From positions 62,001-126,000 of the forward strand of contig NZ_CANLRL010000002.1 of NCBI RefSeq assembly GCF_947493595.1: a stretch of DNA of 64,000 nucleotides. Direction: 5' to 3'. Below the pieces are notes generated by a model. The model searched no databases, was not told where the DNA came from, and worked only from the letters and a program-made list of their open reading frames with translations. The position numbers and the translations under genes are program-made. The stretch comes from an uncultured Shimia sp. Its GTDB lineage: Bacteria; Pseudomonadota; Alphaproteobacteria; Rhodobacterales; Rhodobacteraceae. This document shows positions 52,313 to 61,095 of this stretch, piece by piece. How positions within the stretch are numbered: the stretch's first letter is position 1; the number at the start of each line of letters is the position of its first letter.

Positions 52313-52873
52313 TTATCCGAGGACCAGTTCGCTGCCCTCAAAGCGGGCAACAGGAACGTGGAGGTTTTCAGGAGCCGGACCTTTGCGGATGCGGCCGGAG
52401 GTGTCGTAGTGCGAGCCGTGGCATGGGCAGAACCAGCCACCAAAGTCACCAGCGCCGTCGCCCAGAGGCACACAACCGAGGTGGGTACACACACCCATCA
52501 TCACCAGCCATTCGCCAGCTTCGTCCATTGCGCGGTTTTCATCCGCTGCATCGGTGCCGGGTTTGTTGGCGTTTTGGGAGCCTTGGTCGATGGACAGGTC
52601 GTCCATGTTGACCGCACGAGCGTCGTCGATCTCGGTTTGGGTGCGGCGGCGAATAAACACCGGCTTACCAAGCCATTTCACGGTCAACTGCGTACCTGGC
52701 TCAATGCCGGATGTATCAACGCGAATCGAAGAGAGCGCGCGCACATCGGCGGAGGGGTTCATCTGATTGACCAGCGGCCAGACGGCAGCACCAGTAGCCA
52801 CGGCACCTGCGCCAGCGGTGGCGTAGTAGAGAAAGTCTCTCCGGGTGCCTTCGTGATCTTCTGCGTGGGACAC
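52313..52873 (-). CDS. petA: Rieske iron-sulfur protein, bc1 complex
   Basis: The Rieske subunit takes electrons from quinol. Its cluster ligands are in [12 protein letters not shown] and CPCHGSHYD. Membrane helix and Tat signal are in [20 protein letters not shown], so the folded protein is exported with its cluster. I chose a GTG at 52873 as start: GGAGG lies 7 bases ahead, and the N-terminus then reads [14 protein letters not shown], like the known Rhodobacter start. The open frame continues 38 codons further. That gives 186 residues. It is the first gene of petABC. Confidence 0.96.
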   Translation of the reverse strand: MSHAEDHEGTRRDFLYYATAGAGAVATGAAVWPLVNQMNPSADVRALSSIRVDTSGIEPGTQLTVKWLGKPVFIRRRTQTEIDDARAVNMDDLSIDQGSQNANKPGTDAADENRAMDEAGEWLVMMGVCTHLGCVPLGDGAGDFGGWFCPCHGSHYDTSGRIRKGPAPENLHVPVARFEGSELVLG

Positions 52874-53178
52874 GAGGTTCCTCCATTTTTCAGCCGACAA
52901 GCGGCCCATATCGGTTCGGGCCGCAGTTACCCGCAGCCTCTCTCCGCCGCTATTTAACGAAGGTGTTGCAACCCGTCCAGCGAACATTCGCTTATCTTGT
53001 GCTGTCGCGTCCCCTTGTCGCGCTTGATGACACAGTTTTTCCGGCGGTTGGCCGCAATATTCTTACTCTGCGGTTAAGCAAACTCAGGTGTTCCGTTCGA
53101 ATCGTGGGCGCGGTCGCGGTCTGGCGCGGGAAGGGCAAAGCCGCTAGAGCTTGCGTCACAGCTTAGTGGAGCGGTCCT
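52874..53178. promoter_or_regulatory. Divergent promoter region of petABC and the LysR gene
   Basis: These 305 bases hold no gene. The petABC promoter must lie here on the minus strand and the LysR promoter on the plus strand, but I see no convincing -35/-10 pair. One feature is a direct repeat of TGTCGCG, 13 bases apart from start to start, around 52998-53020 on the plus strand. In related bacteria petABC is under RegA control, but I cannot prove a site. Confidence 0.35.
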
Positions 53179-54066
53179 GTGATCAGCCTGAAAGACCTCG
53201 AATTTCTGTCCTCATTGGCCCGACACGGGCATTTTGCCCGCGCCGCAGAAGATTGTGGTGTGTCCCAACCTGCGTTCAGCATGCGCATTCGCAAGATGGA
53301 AGAACGGCTGGATGCAGCGATTGTGAAACGGGGCAACCGATTTTTGGGGTTCACCCCGGAAGGCGAGGCGCTGGTCCGTCATGCCCGCAAGATCATGGAC
53401 AGTGTGAAGCTGCTGGAAGAAGACTTCCGCTCCGCCGGGGGAGAAGTCACCGGGAAACTTGCGATTGGCGTGGTGCCAACTGCTGTTGGGTTTGCCGCCA
53501 ATACTGTGCAGAAACTACGCACCGCCCATCCGGGTATTGTTGTGCGGGTTCAAGCGGCCTCATCCTTGGCCATCCAGCAAGGATTGGAGAACGGCGTGTT
53601 TGACGCTGGGATCACCTATGGCGAGGGCGTGTCGCCAGAGATGATGCGCGTGGAACACCTTTATGATGAGGCCTACCTGCTGCTGTCCCCCAAAGAGCTT
53701 GCGCCACGTGGGAGTGGCACCGCCAGCTGGGAAGAAGCCGCACAATTGCCCTTAAGCCTGCTGGAGCCGGGCATGCAGAACCGACGCATCCTTGATTTGG
53801 TGTTTCGCGACATTGGCGTGGTGCCCACGGTGGTGGCGGAAACCGGGGAGTTCACCTCCTCAATGTTAATGGCAGCCAATGGGATGGCCGCGACGGTCAT
53901 TCCCGAAGGCCTGGCCAATAGCCTCGGAAAAATGGCGGGCACCGTTGCGCTGCCATTGACGGACCCAGTGGTGCAAAAAGACGTGAGCCTGATCTCCCCA
54001 CACCGCGATCCAGGTTTGTCCACGGTTGAAGCTCTGCGTCGGTCGCTCAACCTGAACAGTACATAA
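53179..54066 (+). CDS. LysR-family transcriptional regulator next to formate dehydrogenase
   Basis: The N-terminal helix-turn-helix reads LKDLEFLSSLARHGHFARAA and VSQPAFSMRIRKMEERLDAA, followed by a standard effector-binding domain. The start is a GTG with GGAG 8 bases upstream. It is transcribed in the same direction as the formate dehydrogenase genes and ends 85 bases before them. A LysR-type box (CTGAT-N5-ATCAG) lies in that gap. I infer it is the activator of the operon, comparable to FdsR, with formate or a related molecule as effector. Confidence 0.9.
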   Translation: MISLKDLEFLSSLARHGHFARAAEDCGVSQPAFSMRIRKMEERLDAAIVKRGNRFLGFTPEGEALVRHARKIMDSVKLLEEDFRSAGGEVTGKLAIGVVPTAVGFAANTVQKLRTAHPGIVVRVQAASSLAIQQGLENGVFDAGITYGEGVSPEMMRVEHLYDEAYLLLSPKELAPRGSGTASWEEAAQLPLSLLEPGMQNRRILDLVFRDIGVVPTVVAETGEFTSSMLMAANGMAATVIPEGLANSLGKMAGTVALPLTDPVVQKDVSLISPHRDPGLSTVEALRRSLNLNST

Positions 54067-54094
54067 GCAAAATTGATTGCAGCTTAAGTTTTAC

Positions 54095-54109
54095 CTGATT
54101 GATTATCAG
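54095..54109. promoter_or_regulatory. LysR-type box before the formate dehydrogenase operon
   Basis: CTGAT-TGATT-ATCAG is a perfect palindrome with the T-N11-A pattern bound by LysR regulators. It lies 43 bases upstream of the fdsGB start codon and 28 bases after the LysR stop. Confidence 0.5.
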
Positions 54110-54151
54110 TTTGCGTGATGCCACCCTGAGCCATCTGGCAGGGAGGTGACC

Positions 54152-55843
54152 ATGGTACCGCTGGACGAGTCCAAAGGTGTTTGGAAGAAAAAAGGCACAG
54201 GCAAATCACGACGCACGCCCAAGGGGCGGCAGGTCGATGATGTTGCTTTGGCGGAGGTGCAGACGCTTTTGGGAGAGATGCCCAGACGGCGCGACCTATT
54301 GATCGAGTTTTTACATCTGATTCAGGATGCTTACGGGCATTTGTCCGCCGCGCACATCCGCGCGTTGGCGGAGGAAATGCGCCTTGGTCAGGCTGAAATC
54401 TATGAAGTGGCCACCTTTTATGCCCACTTTGATTTGGTTGCAGAAGACGAGGCACCGCCCCCTGCCCTGACCATCCGGGTATGTGATTCGCTGTCTTGCG
54501 AGCTGGCCGGAGCCGAACAGCTGCACAAAGCCTTAAAAGATGGCATGGACCCTTCCGAAGTGCGGGTGCTGCGCGCGCCTTGCATGGGGCGTTGTGACAC
54601 CGCCCCCACATTGGAGTTGGGCCACAATCACATCGACCACGCCACGGTGGAAAAAGTCGAAGCAGCGATTGCCGCGGGTGACACCCACACGCGCATTCCT
54701 GAGTATGAAGACTTCGCGGCCTATCAGGCCAAAGGTGGCTATGCGGAGTTGAGCAAGATTCGCGATGGCGGTGATTGGGAAACGGTGCAGGAGCAGGTGC
54801 TGGCCAGCGGACTGCGCGGGCTTGGCGGCGCGGGTTTCCCATCGGGCAAGAAGTGGGGCTTTGTTCGCGCAAACGCCGGGCCACGTTACCTTGCGGTGAA
54901 CGGCGACGAGGGCGAGCCGGGTACATTTAAAGACCGCTTCTACTTAGAGCGCCGCCCGCATCTGTTCCTTGAAGGCATGTTGATTGCAGCCTGGGCCGTG
55001 GAAGCGGAGACCTGCTTTATCTATCTGCGCGACGAATATCCGGCGGTCCGATTAATTTTGACTCGAGAGATTGCCAAGCTGGAAGCGGCTGGACTTGTGG
55101 CACCGGGGTTCATTGATCTGCGCCGCGGCGCAGGGGCCTATATCTGCGGTGAAGAAAGCGCGATGATTGAGTCGATCGAAGGCAAGCGCGGATTGCCCCG
55201 TCACCGCCCACCGTTTGTGGCGCAGGTGGGAATCTTCAACCGCCCCACATTGGTGCACAACGTCGAAACGCTCTATTGGGTTGCCCGAATTGTACGCGAG
55301 GGCGCAGAAGCAATGTCCTCTGTTGAACTCAATGGCCGCACCGGCCTGCGCAGCTATTCTGTGTCTGGCCGCGTGAAAGCGCCGGGCGTTTATGAACTGC
55401 CAGCGGGCTCGACCATTTTGGACATCATCGAAGCCTCCGGTGGCATGCTGGATGGCCACACATTCAAAGCATTCCAGCCGGGTGGGCCTTCCTCTGGCCT
55501 ATTGCCCGCCTCAATGTCGGATGTGCCTCTGGATTTTGACACCTTACAACCGCTTGGCACCTTTATTGGATCTGCTGCTGTGGTGGTGCTGTCAGATCAG
55601 GACAGCGCGCGGGATGCGGCCCTAAACATGCTGAAGTTCTTCGAAGATGAGAGCTGTGGCCAATGCACGCCGTGCCGCACGGGCTGTGAAAAAGCTGTTA
55701 AACTGATGCAAGCGGACAGTTGGGATCAGCCCCTGCTAGAAGACCTGTGTCAGGTGATGAGTGACGCCAGCATTTGTGGCCTTGGGCAAGCTGCGCCCAA
55801 TCCGATCCGCCTTGTTATGAAGCATTTCAGCGAGGAGATTTAG
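54152..55843 (+). CDS. NAD-dependent formate dehydrogenase, fused gamma-beta subunit (FdsG-FdsB)
   Basis: The 563-residue protein joins a NuoE-like part (about 1-165) to a NuoF-like part. The first has a [2Fe-2S] site, with CDSLSC and CMGRC. The second has FMN and NAD sites in [26 protein letters not shown] and [16 protein letters not shown]. It also has a [4Fe-4S] site in [12 protein letters not shown] plus a Cys in ASICGLG. In Rhodobacter capsulatus these are two genes, fdsG and fdsB. The protein takes electrons from FdsA and reduces NAD in the cytoplasm. I chose the ATG at 54152, 5 bases after GGAGG; a GTG two codons earlier is possible. Confidence 0.93.
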   Translation: MVPLDESKGVWKKKGTGKSRRTPKGRQVDDVALAEVQTLLGEMPRRRDLLIEFLHLIQDAYGHLSAAHIRALAEEMRLGQAEIYEVATFYAHFDLVAEDEAPPPALTIRVCDSLSCELAGAEQLHKALKDGMDPSEVRVLRAPCMGRCDTAPTLELGHNHIDHATVEKVEAAIAAGDTHTRIPEYEDFAAYQAKGGYAELSKIRDGGDWETVQEQVLASGLRGLGGAGFPSGKKWGFVRANAGPRYLAVNGDEGEPGTFKDRFYLERRPHLFLEGMLIAAWAVEAETCFIYLRDEYPAVRLILTREIAKLEAAGLVAPGFIDLRRGAGAYICGEESAMIESIEGKRGLPRHRPPFVAQVGIFNRPTLVHNVETLYWVARIVREGAEAMSSVELNGRTGLRSYSVSGRVKAPGVYELPAGSTILDIIEASGGMLDGHTFKAFQPGGPSSGLLPASMSDVPLDFDTLQPLGTFIGSAAVVVLSDQDSARDAALNMLKFFEDESCGQCTPCRTGCEKAVKLMQADSWDQPLLEDLCQVMSDASICGLGQAAPNPIRLVMKHFSEEI

Positions 55844-55844
55844 G

Positions 55845-56225
55845 ATGGCGAGCATGGATTTGGGTGCGTTCTCGGTGAGTTTGGCGGTCAAAGATTTGGC
55901 CGCGAGCCAAGCCTTCTATGAAAAACTGGGCTTTGAGATGATGGGCGGCCAGCCCACCGAGAACTGGTGCATTCTGAAAAACGGCGAGCATGTGATTGGC
56001 CTGTTTCAGGGCATGTTTGAGGACAACATCCTGACGTTCAATCCCGGCTGGGATCAAAGCGCGCAGAACACCGACAGCTTCACCGATGTGCGGGACCTGC
56101 AAAAACAACTTAAGGACAAAGGCCTTGAGTTGATGAGCGAGGCGGATGAGGCCTCTGAGGGGCCTGCGAGCCTGATGCTGCAAGATCCGGATGGCAACAC
56201 CATCCTGATTGACCAACACCGATAA
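55845..56225 (+). CDS. VOC (glyoxalase/bleomycin-resistance) fold protein inside the formate dehydrogenase operon
   Basis: The 126-residue protein has the typical pattern [32 protein letters not shown] and the C-terminal [16 protein letters not shown], with metal-ligand positions His and Glu less clear. VOC proteins bind metal and act as lyases, dioxygenases or resistance proteins. It starts one base after the fdsGB stop and ends 14 bases before fdsA, so it must be made with them. No role for such a protein in formate oxidation is known to me. Confidence 0.85.
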   Translation: MASMDLGAFSVSLAVKDLAASQAFYEKLGFEMMGGQPTENWCILKNGEHVIGLFQGMFEDNILTFNPGWDQSAQNTDSFTDVRDLQKQLKDKGLELMSEADEASEGPASLMLQDPDGNTILIDQHR

Positions 56226-56239
56226 AGAGCGAGGTCGCC

Positions 56240-59023
56240 ATGCTTGACGCCAGCCAATCCAACACCGTGACCTTTTCCCTTGATGGAAAGGACGTGACTG
56301 TACCCGAAGGCACCAGCATCTGGGATGCTGCCAACGGCCAAGGGTTTGTGATCCCGCATCTGTGCCACAAACCAGCCAAAAGCTATCGCCCGGACGGCAA
56401 TTGCCGCGCCTGTGTGGTTGAGGTGGAAGGCGAGCGCACCTTGGCAGCTTCGTGCATTCGCCCGGCTACTGAAGGCATGGTGGTGCACACCCAGTCCGAG
56501 CGGGCGGTAAAAGCGCGGGAGATGGTTATCGAGCTTTTGGCCGCGGATCAGCCCGACGTGAAGCATGACGCCAGCAGTCATTTTGCCGAGATGGCGGCGC
56601 AAGTTGGGGTGGAACAGTCTCGATTCCCGACCAAAGCGCCAGAATCTGTGCCGCTGTTGGATGCCAGCCACGTGGCGATGAGCGTCAACCTGGACGCCTG
56701 CATCCACTGTAACCTCTGTGTGCGGGCCTGCCGCGATGTGCAGGTCAACGATGTGATCGGCATGAGCGGGCGCGGGGCCGAAGCCAAGATTGTGTTTGAT
56801 CAGAACGATGCCATGGGCGCCTCATCCTGTGTGGCGTGCGGCGAATGTGTGCAGGCCTGCCCGACCGGCGCGTTGATGCCAGCCGCCGTGTTGGACGAAA
56901 CCGGCGCGGGCGACAGTGCGGATTATGACCGCGAAGTCAAAAGCGTATGCCCTTACTGTGGTGTCGGCTGTCAGATCAGCTTCAAGGTCAAAGACGATAA
57001 GATCAAATACGTCGAAGGCATTGGCGGGCCGGCCAATGAAAACCGGCTCTGCGTGAAAGGCCGCTTTGGCTTTGACTACATCGAGCACCCACACCGTTTG
57101 ACCAAACCGCTGATCCGGCGTGACGATGCGCCCGCGAAAGGCCTGAACGTCGATCCGGGCAATCTGCTGACGCACTTCCGCGAAGCGACCTGGGACGAGG
57201 CGCTGGATGCCGCGGCCGGTGGATTGGCCAAGCTGCGGGTAGAAAAAGGCACGAACGTTGCCGGATTCGGCTCTGCGAAGTGTTCCAACGAGGAAGCCTA
57301 TCTGTTTCAAAAACTGATCCGTCAGGGCTTTGGCCACAACAACGTGGACCACTGCACCCGGCTGTGCCACGCGTCGTCTGTGTCGGCCCTGTTGGAAAAC
57401 GTCGGCTCCGGTGCGGTGACGGCAACCTTTAACGAGATCGAAAACGCCGATGTGGCCATAGCGATTGGCTGTAACCCGATTGAAAACCACCCGGTGGCGG
57501 CGACCTATTTCAAACAGTTCGCCAAACGTGGCGGGAAGCTGATTGTCTGTGACCCACGGGGTGTGGGCCTTGGCAAACACGCGTCCCACAAGCTGCAGTT
57601 CAAGCCGGGCGCGGATGTCTCCATGCTCAATGCGATCATGCATGTGATCGTCGAAGAAGAGCTTTATGACGAAGCTTATATCTCTGAGTTCACTGAGAAC
57701 TGGGAGGAGATGAAAGCGCATCTGAAAGACTTCAGCCCAGAGGCGATGGAGCCGATTTGCGGCATCGACCCAGAACTGCTGCGCGACGCGGCGCGGACCT
57801 TTGCCAAGGGCAAAGCGGGCATGATTTTCTGGGGCATGGGTGTGAGCCAGCACATCCACGGCACCGACAACGCGCGCTGCTTGATTTCCCTGGCACTGAT
57901 GACTGGCAATGTTGGTAAATCCGGCGCGGGTCTGCACCCACTGCGCGGTCAGAACAACGTGCAAGGCGCGTCTGATGCGGGTCTGATCCCGATGTTCCTG
58001 CCTGACTATCAGTCGGTCATGGATGACGGTGTGCGCTCTGCCTTCACCAAGGTGTGGGACAGCGAGGATTTCTCCGCACAAAAAGGCCTCACGGTGGTTG
58101 AGATCATGCATGCGATCCATGATGGCGATATCAAAGGCATGTATATTCTGGGTGAAAATCCGGCGATGTCGGACCCGGATGTGGACCACGCCCGCGCTGC
58201 GCTGGCGATGCTGGATCATCTGGTGGTGCAGGATATTTTCCTTACAGAAACTGCCAACTATGCTGATGTGATCCTGCCGAGTTCTGCTTGGTACGAAAAA
58301 TCCGGCACGGTGACCAACACCAACCGGCAGGTGCAGATGGGCCGTCCTGTGACCCCACCGCCGGGTGAGGCCAAAGAAGACTGGTGGATCGAGGTCGAAT
58401 TGGCCAAACGTTTGGGACTGAATTGGGACTACAGCCACCCCAAAGAGGTGTTTGTCGAGATGAAGCTCAACATGGGCTCGCTCAACAACATCACGTGGGA
58501 GCGTCTGGAAGGCGAGGCGGTGACCTATCCGTCGCTGTCGCCGGAAGACCCTGGACAGCCCATCGTGTTTGGTGACGGCTTCCCCCGCGAGAACAAGCGT
58601 GCGCGGTTTACGCCTGCGTCGGTGATCCCGCCGGATGACAAGCAAAACGAAGACTATCCGATGGTGTTGATCACAGGGCGGCAGCTGGAGCATTGGCACA
58701 CCGGCTCGATGACACGCCGCGCCAGCACGCTGGATGCGCTGGAGCCGGAAGCAAACTGTTCGCTGCACCCGTCGACCCTGCGCAAACTGGGAGTTGAGGC
58801 CGGAGAATATGTAGCACTGACCACGCGGCGCGGGACTGTCACGGTGATGGCACGGGCGGACCGTGCGGTGGCGCCGGACAACGTGTTCCTGCCGTTTGCC
58901 TATGTCGAAGCGGCGGCCAATATCCTAACCAATGCAGCGCTTGATCCTTACGGGAAAATTCCGGAATTCAAGTTCTCAGCCGTGAAAGTGGAGAAGGCAG
59001 AAACGCCGATTGCGGCGGAATAG
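56240..59023 (+). CDS. fdsA: NAD-dependent formate dehydrogenase, catalytic alpha subunit
   Basis: FdsA holds the molybdenum cofactor and oxidises formate to CO2. In order: a [2Fe-2S] domain (PHLCHKPAKSYRPDGNC and CRAC), two [4Fe-4S] sites (CIHCNLCVRAC and CVACGECVQAC), a further cluster site CPYCGVGCQ, and the molybdopterin domain. The catalytic residue is Cys in RLCHASSVSALLEN, next to His, not selenocysteine. Length 927 is in the range of the family. It is the last gene before a terminator, so the fdsC and fdsD genes that follow in R. capsulatus are not in the operon here. Confidence 0.96.
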   Translation: MLDASQSNTVTFSLDGKDVTVPEGTSIWDAANGQGFVIPHLCHKPAKSYRPDGNCRACVVEVEGERTLAASCIRPATEGMVVHTQSERAVKAREMVIELLAADQPDVKHDASSHFAEMAAQVGVEQSRFPTKAPESVPLLDASHVAMSVNLDACIHCNLCVRACRDVQVNDVIGMSGRGAEAKIVFDQNDAMGASSCVACGECVQACPTGALMPAAVLDETGAGDSADYDREVKSVCPYCGVGCQISFKVKDDKIKYVEGIGGPANENRLCVKGRFGFDYIEHPHRLTKPLIRRDDAPAKGLNVDPGNLLTHFREATWDEALDAAAGGLAKLRVEKGTNVAGFGSAKCSNEEAYLFQKLIRQGFGHNNVDHCTRLCHASSVSALLENVGSGAVTATFNEIENADVAIAIGCNPIENHPVAATYFKQFAKRGGKLIVCDPRGVGLGKHASHKLQFKPGADVSMLNAIMHVIVEEELYDEAYISEFTENWEEMKAHLKDFSPEAMEPICGIDPELLRDAARTFAKGKAGMIFWGMGVSQHIHGTDNARCLISLALMTGNVGKSGAGLHPLRGQNNVQGASDAGLIPMFLPDYQSVMDDGVRSAFTKVWDSEDFSAQKGLTVVEIMHAIHDGDIKGMYILGENPAMSDPDVDHARAALAMLDHLVVQDIFLTETANYADVILPSSAWYEKSGTVTNTNRQVQMGRPVTPPPGEAKEDWWIEVELAKRLGLNWDYSHPKEVFVEMKLNMGSLNNITWERLEGEAVTYPSLSPEDPGQPIVFGDGFPRENKRARFTPASVIPPDDKQNEDYPMVLITGRQLEHWHTGSMTRRASTLDALEPEANCSLHPSTLRKLGVEAGEYVALTTRRGTVTVMARADRAVAPDNVFLPFAYVEAAANILTNAALDPYGKIPEFKFSAVKVEKAETPIAAE

Positions 59024-59044
59024 AGACTATTTTAAACGCAATAG

Positions 59045-59078
59045 GGCCGCGCTCCAGATCGGAAGCGCGGCCTTTTTT
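59045..59078 (+). terminator. Intrinsic terminator of the formate dehydrogenase operon
   Basis: A 9-base perfect stem GGCCGCGCT / AGCGCGGCC, loop 10 bases, is followed by six T (59073-59078). It lies 21 bases after the fdsA stop codon and just before the end of the convergent GST gene. Confidence 0.95.
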
Positions 59079-59080
59079 GT

Positions 59081-59695
59081 TCAATCGCTTGGCACAGTGG
59101 CGAGCATGCTGTCGCGTTTAGAAAACTCTGCGTACCAGCCTGCCAAACCATCCCGTCCCTGGCGCCAGTTGCGGGCGTCATGGCGGAAATCCAGATAACC
59201 CAGCGCGCAGCCGACCGCGATTTGCCCCATGTCGAGCGGTCCAAACAGGTGGCTCATCCAACGTTCATTGAGGGCGTCCAGTGCGCCTTCGACTTTGCCC
59301 CATTGCGCGGTGAGCCAGTCGTCAAACACAATTTCTTCCGGGCGCAGGCGTTTTTCGTAGACCATCAAGACAGCGGCTTCGAGAATGCCGTCTGCGGTGG
59401 CCTCTAAGGTCAGCACATCCCAAAGGCGGTCTTCAGGGTAGAGATCCGCCCCGGCACGGGCCACCAGATAGCGGCAGATCACGCGGCTGTCGTAAATTGC
59501 CGGACCACCTGGGCGCACCAGTGCGGGGATTTTACCCAACGGATTCGCTACGGCGGCTTCGTCAGCGGTGCTCAGCGCGGTGGTGTGCACGCGGGTTAGC
59601 TCCACATCGTCAGTCTGGCCGGTCTCCGCCAAAGTCACGCGCACCTTGCGCACGAAGGGCGAGGCGGGGGAATGGATCAGCTGCAATTTGGACAT
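59081..59695 (-). CDS. Glutathione S-transferase family protein
   Basis: The 204-residue protein has the thioredoxin-like N-domain (KLQLIHSPASPFVRKVRVTL, with Ser at the glutathione-activating position), the IPALVRPGGPAIYDSRVICR segment, and an all-helix C-domain. It belongs to the general GST group and may handle electrophiles or serve as a peroxidase; the substrate cannot be read. It lies 5 bases after the PaiB-like gene on the same strand and is probably co-transcribed. Confidence 0.9.
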   Translation of the reverse strand: MSKLQLIHSPASPFVRKVRVTLAETGQTDDVELTRVHTTALSTADEAAVANPLGKIPALVRPGGPAIYDSRVICRYLVARAGADLYPEDRLWDVLTLEATADGILEAAVLMVYEKRLRPEEIVFDDWLTAQWGKVEGALDALNERWMSHLFGPLDMGQIAVGCALGYLDFRHDARNWRQGRDGLAGWYAEFSKRDSMLATVPSD

Positions 59696-59700
59696 CTCAA

Positions 59701-60339
59701 TTACTCCGTATCAGGATCGGCAAAAGGGGATTGCATCAAGGCCGCGAGCTCGCGGGCCTCGCTGCCAAAACCGTAGGCGGCCATTTGATTAGCCGCCGCA
59801 TGGCGCACATCTTTGGGTTTGTTCTGCCCCAGCTTCCAGGTGCCCTGCACGTCCTCGATTGTGAGACGATAGGGCACAATCATACGCAGCATGCGCTCAA
59901 AACTGTCGCCGCTCATCTTGGCGCGGGTCCAGGGCGGTTTGGGCAGCAGGTTGGCTTCAAAATGGGCTGACAGACGGTCCAGGAGATCAGGCAAGTCGTC
60001 CTGTGGCAGGGGGGACAGCTGCCCGATGAGGTGTACGGCGACGTAGTTCCACGTCGGGACCTGATCGTCTGCGTTGTACCAATCCGGGGAGACGTAGCTG
60101 TCCGGTCCGCTCACCACCAATCGCGCCGGGGTGGCGTTTTTCACGGAACGGGCCATGGGATTGGAGCGCACAAGGTGCAGGTCTGCAGTTTTGCCATCTT
60201 CGGCCAACAGAAACGGGACATGGCTTACCATCGGTGCGGCATCGGTTGCGGAGATTGCGAGCATGCCAAAGCCTCGCTCCTTGGCGAAAGCCAGGTTCTT
60301 TTCCTCTGCGGTGCTGCGGAACGCCGGATTGGGATGCAT
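59701..60339 (-). CDS. FMN-binding PaiB-family protein
   Basis: The 212-residue protein follows the family: MHPNPAFRSTAEEKNLAFAK, the FMN-binding SHVPFLLAEDGKTADLHLVRSNPMARS, and WNYVAVHLIGQLSPL. The Bacillus PaiB is described as a negative regulator of transcription, but most members are FMN-binding proteins without proven DNA binding. Its gene ends 5 bases before the first GST gene and begins 44 bases after the second GST gene (60384-61040), all on the minus strand, which suggests one transcript. Confidence 0.9.
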   Translation of the reverse strand: MHPNPAFRSTAEEKNLAFAKERGFGMLAISATDAAPMVSHVPFLLAEDGKTADLHLVRSNPMARSVKNATPARLVVSGPDSYVSPDWYNADDQVPTWNYVAVHLIGQLSPLPQDDLPDLLDRLSAHFEANLLPKPPWTRAKMSGDSFERMLRMIVPYRLTIEDVQGTWKLGQNKPKDVRHAAANQMAAYGFGSEARELAALMQSPFADPDTE

Positions 60340-60383
60340 GGTATGCGCCTCGTCACTACTTTGGCGCGATCGTGCAGGCGGGA

Positions 60384-61040
60384 CTACGGATTGGCAACCG
60401 CTATTGCACGTTCAAACCGCAACGACGCATCACCTTCACGCCACATGGGCAGTTTGGGCATGATCGCGGCGAAACGGTCAGATGCAATAAAGGCCTCCAG
60501 CCAGCGGGACAGGTTGGAGCCCGCGTCCGCATCAAAGCGGGGTTTGTTGATAAAGGCGAATTGGCGCACGAATGGCAGGATCGCCATGTCGGCCAGGCTG
60601 GGCGCGTCGCCAAAAAGCCAGAGTTTGTCTCCGATCTGTTGATCCAATTTGGACAGAAATGCCATGGCGGTGGCCCGTGACTCTTCCGGGTCCAGCTCCG
60701 GATAGCGGGTGTGATATTTGGTGTGGTCCAGCGCGGCCTTAAAAGGCCCATCCGCCTCGGCAATCAGCTCATGGCCCAGTTCCGGCATATTCAGCCAGCC
60801 TTCCGGATCACTTTTCTGCAGCGCCCAAGTCATCACGTCGAGACTTTCGTCAATCACATGGTCCTCGACTTTCAAACAAGGCACCGTGCCGCTTGGCGAG
60901 GTCTCCAAAAATGCAGGCGCCTTGTCGCGCAACAGAACCTCGCGCAGCTCCACCGCCACGCCAGAGACGGCCACCGCCAAACGGGCCCGCATCGCGTAGG
61001 GGCAGCGACGGAAGGAATAGAGAACGGGCAACTCAGTCAT
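60384..61040 (-). CDS. Glutathione S-transferase family protein with CPYA motif
   Basis: The 218-residue protein begins with a glutaredoxin-like active site, LYSFRRCPYAMRARLAVAV, as in omega-type or YfcF-like GSTs, which use Cys rather than Ser or Tyr. The domain continues with SGTVPCLKVEDHVIDESLD and a helical C-domain. The ATG at 61040 is preceded by AAGAGAAAACAAG; upstream frame has 29 codons without family likeness. It lies in the same direction as the PaiB-like gene, with an intergenic repeat element before it. Confidence 0.88.
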   Translation of the reverse strand: MTELPVLYSFRRCPYAMRARLAVAVSGVAVELREVLLRDKAPAFLETSPSGTVPCLKVEDHVIDESLDVMTWALQKSDPEGWLNMPELGHELIAEADGPFKAALDHTKYHTRYPELDPEESRATAMAFLSKLDQQIGDKLWLFGDAPSLADMAILPFVRQFAFINKPRFDADAGSNLSRWLEAFIASDRFAAIMPKLPMWREGDASLRFERAIAVANP

Positions 61041-61058
61041 CTTGTTTTCTCTTTCCAG

Positions 61059-61092
61059 AAATATCCCGGGGGTTTGGGGGCTGGCCCCCAAG
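61059..61092. repeat. Intergenic hairpin element, copy 2 (AAATATCCYGGGGG family)
   Basis: AAATATCCCGGGGG is followed by TTGGGGGC-TG-GCCCCCAA, a perfect 8-base stem (61074-61091). It lies between the mtaB stop and the GST start on the minus strand. Copy 1 is at 16572-16620 and shares the first 14 bases except one. Confidence 0.6.
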
Positions 61093-61095
61093 CAC

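Noticed and set aside
51008-52957. Long open frame of 649 codons on the plus strand across petB and petA
   Set aside because: It lies opposite two well-conserved bc1 genes, is rich in His and Asn with no domain, and has no plausible start signal.
56822-58768. Long open frame of 648 codons on the minus strand across fdsA
   Set aside because: Mirror of the fdsA codons; no recognisable fold, repeated VH and HVG patterns from antisense reading.
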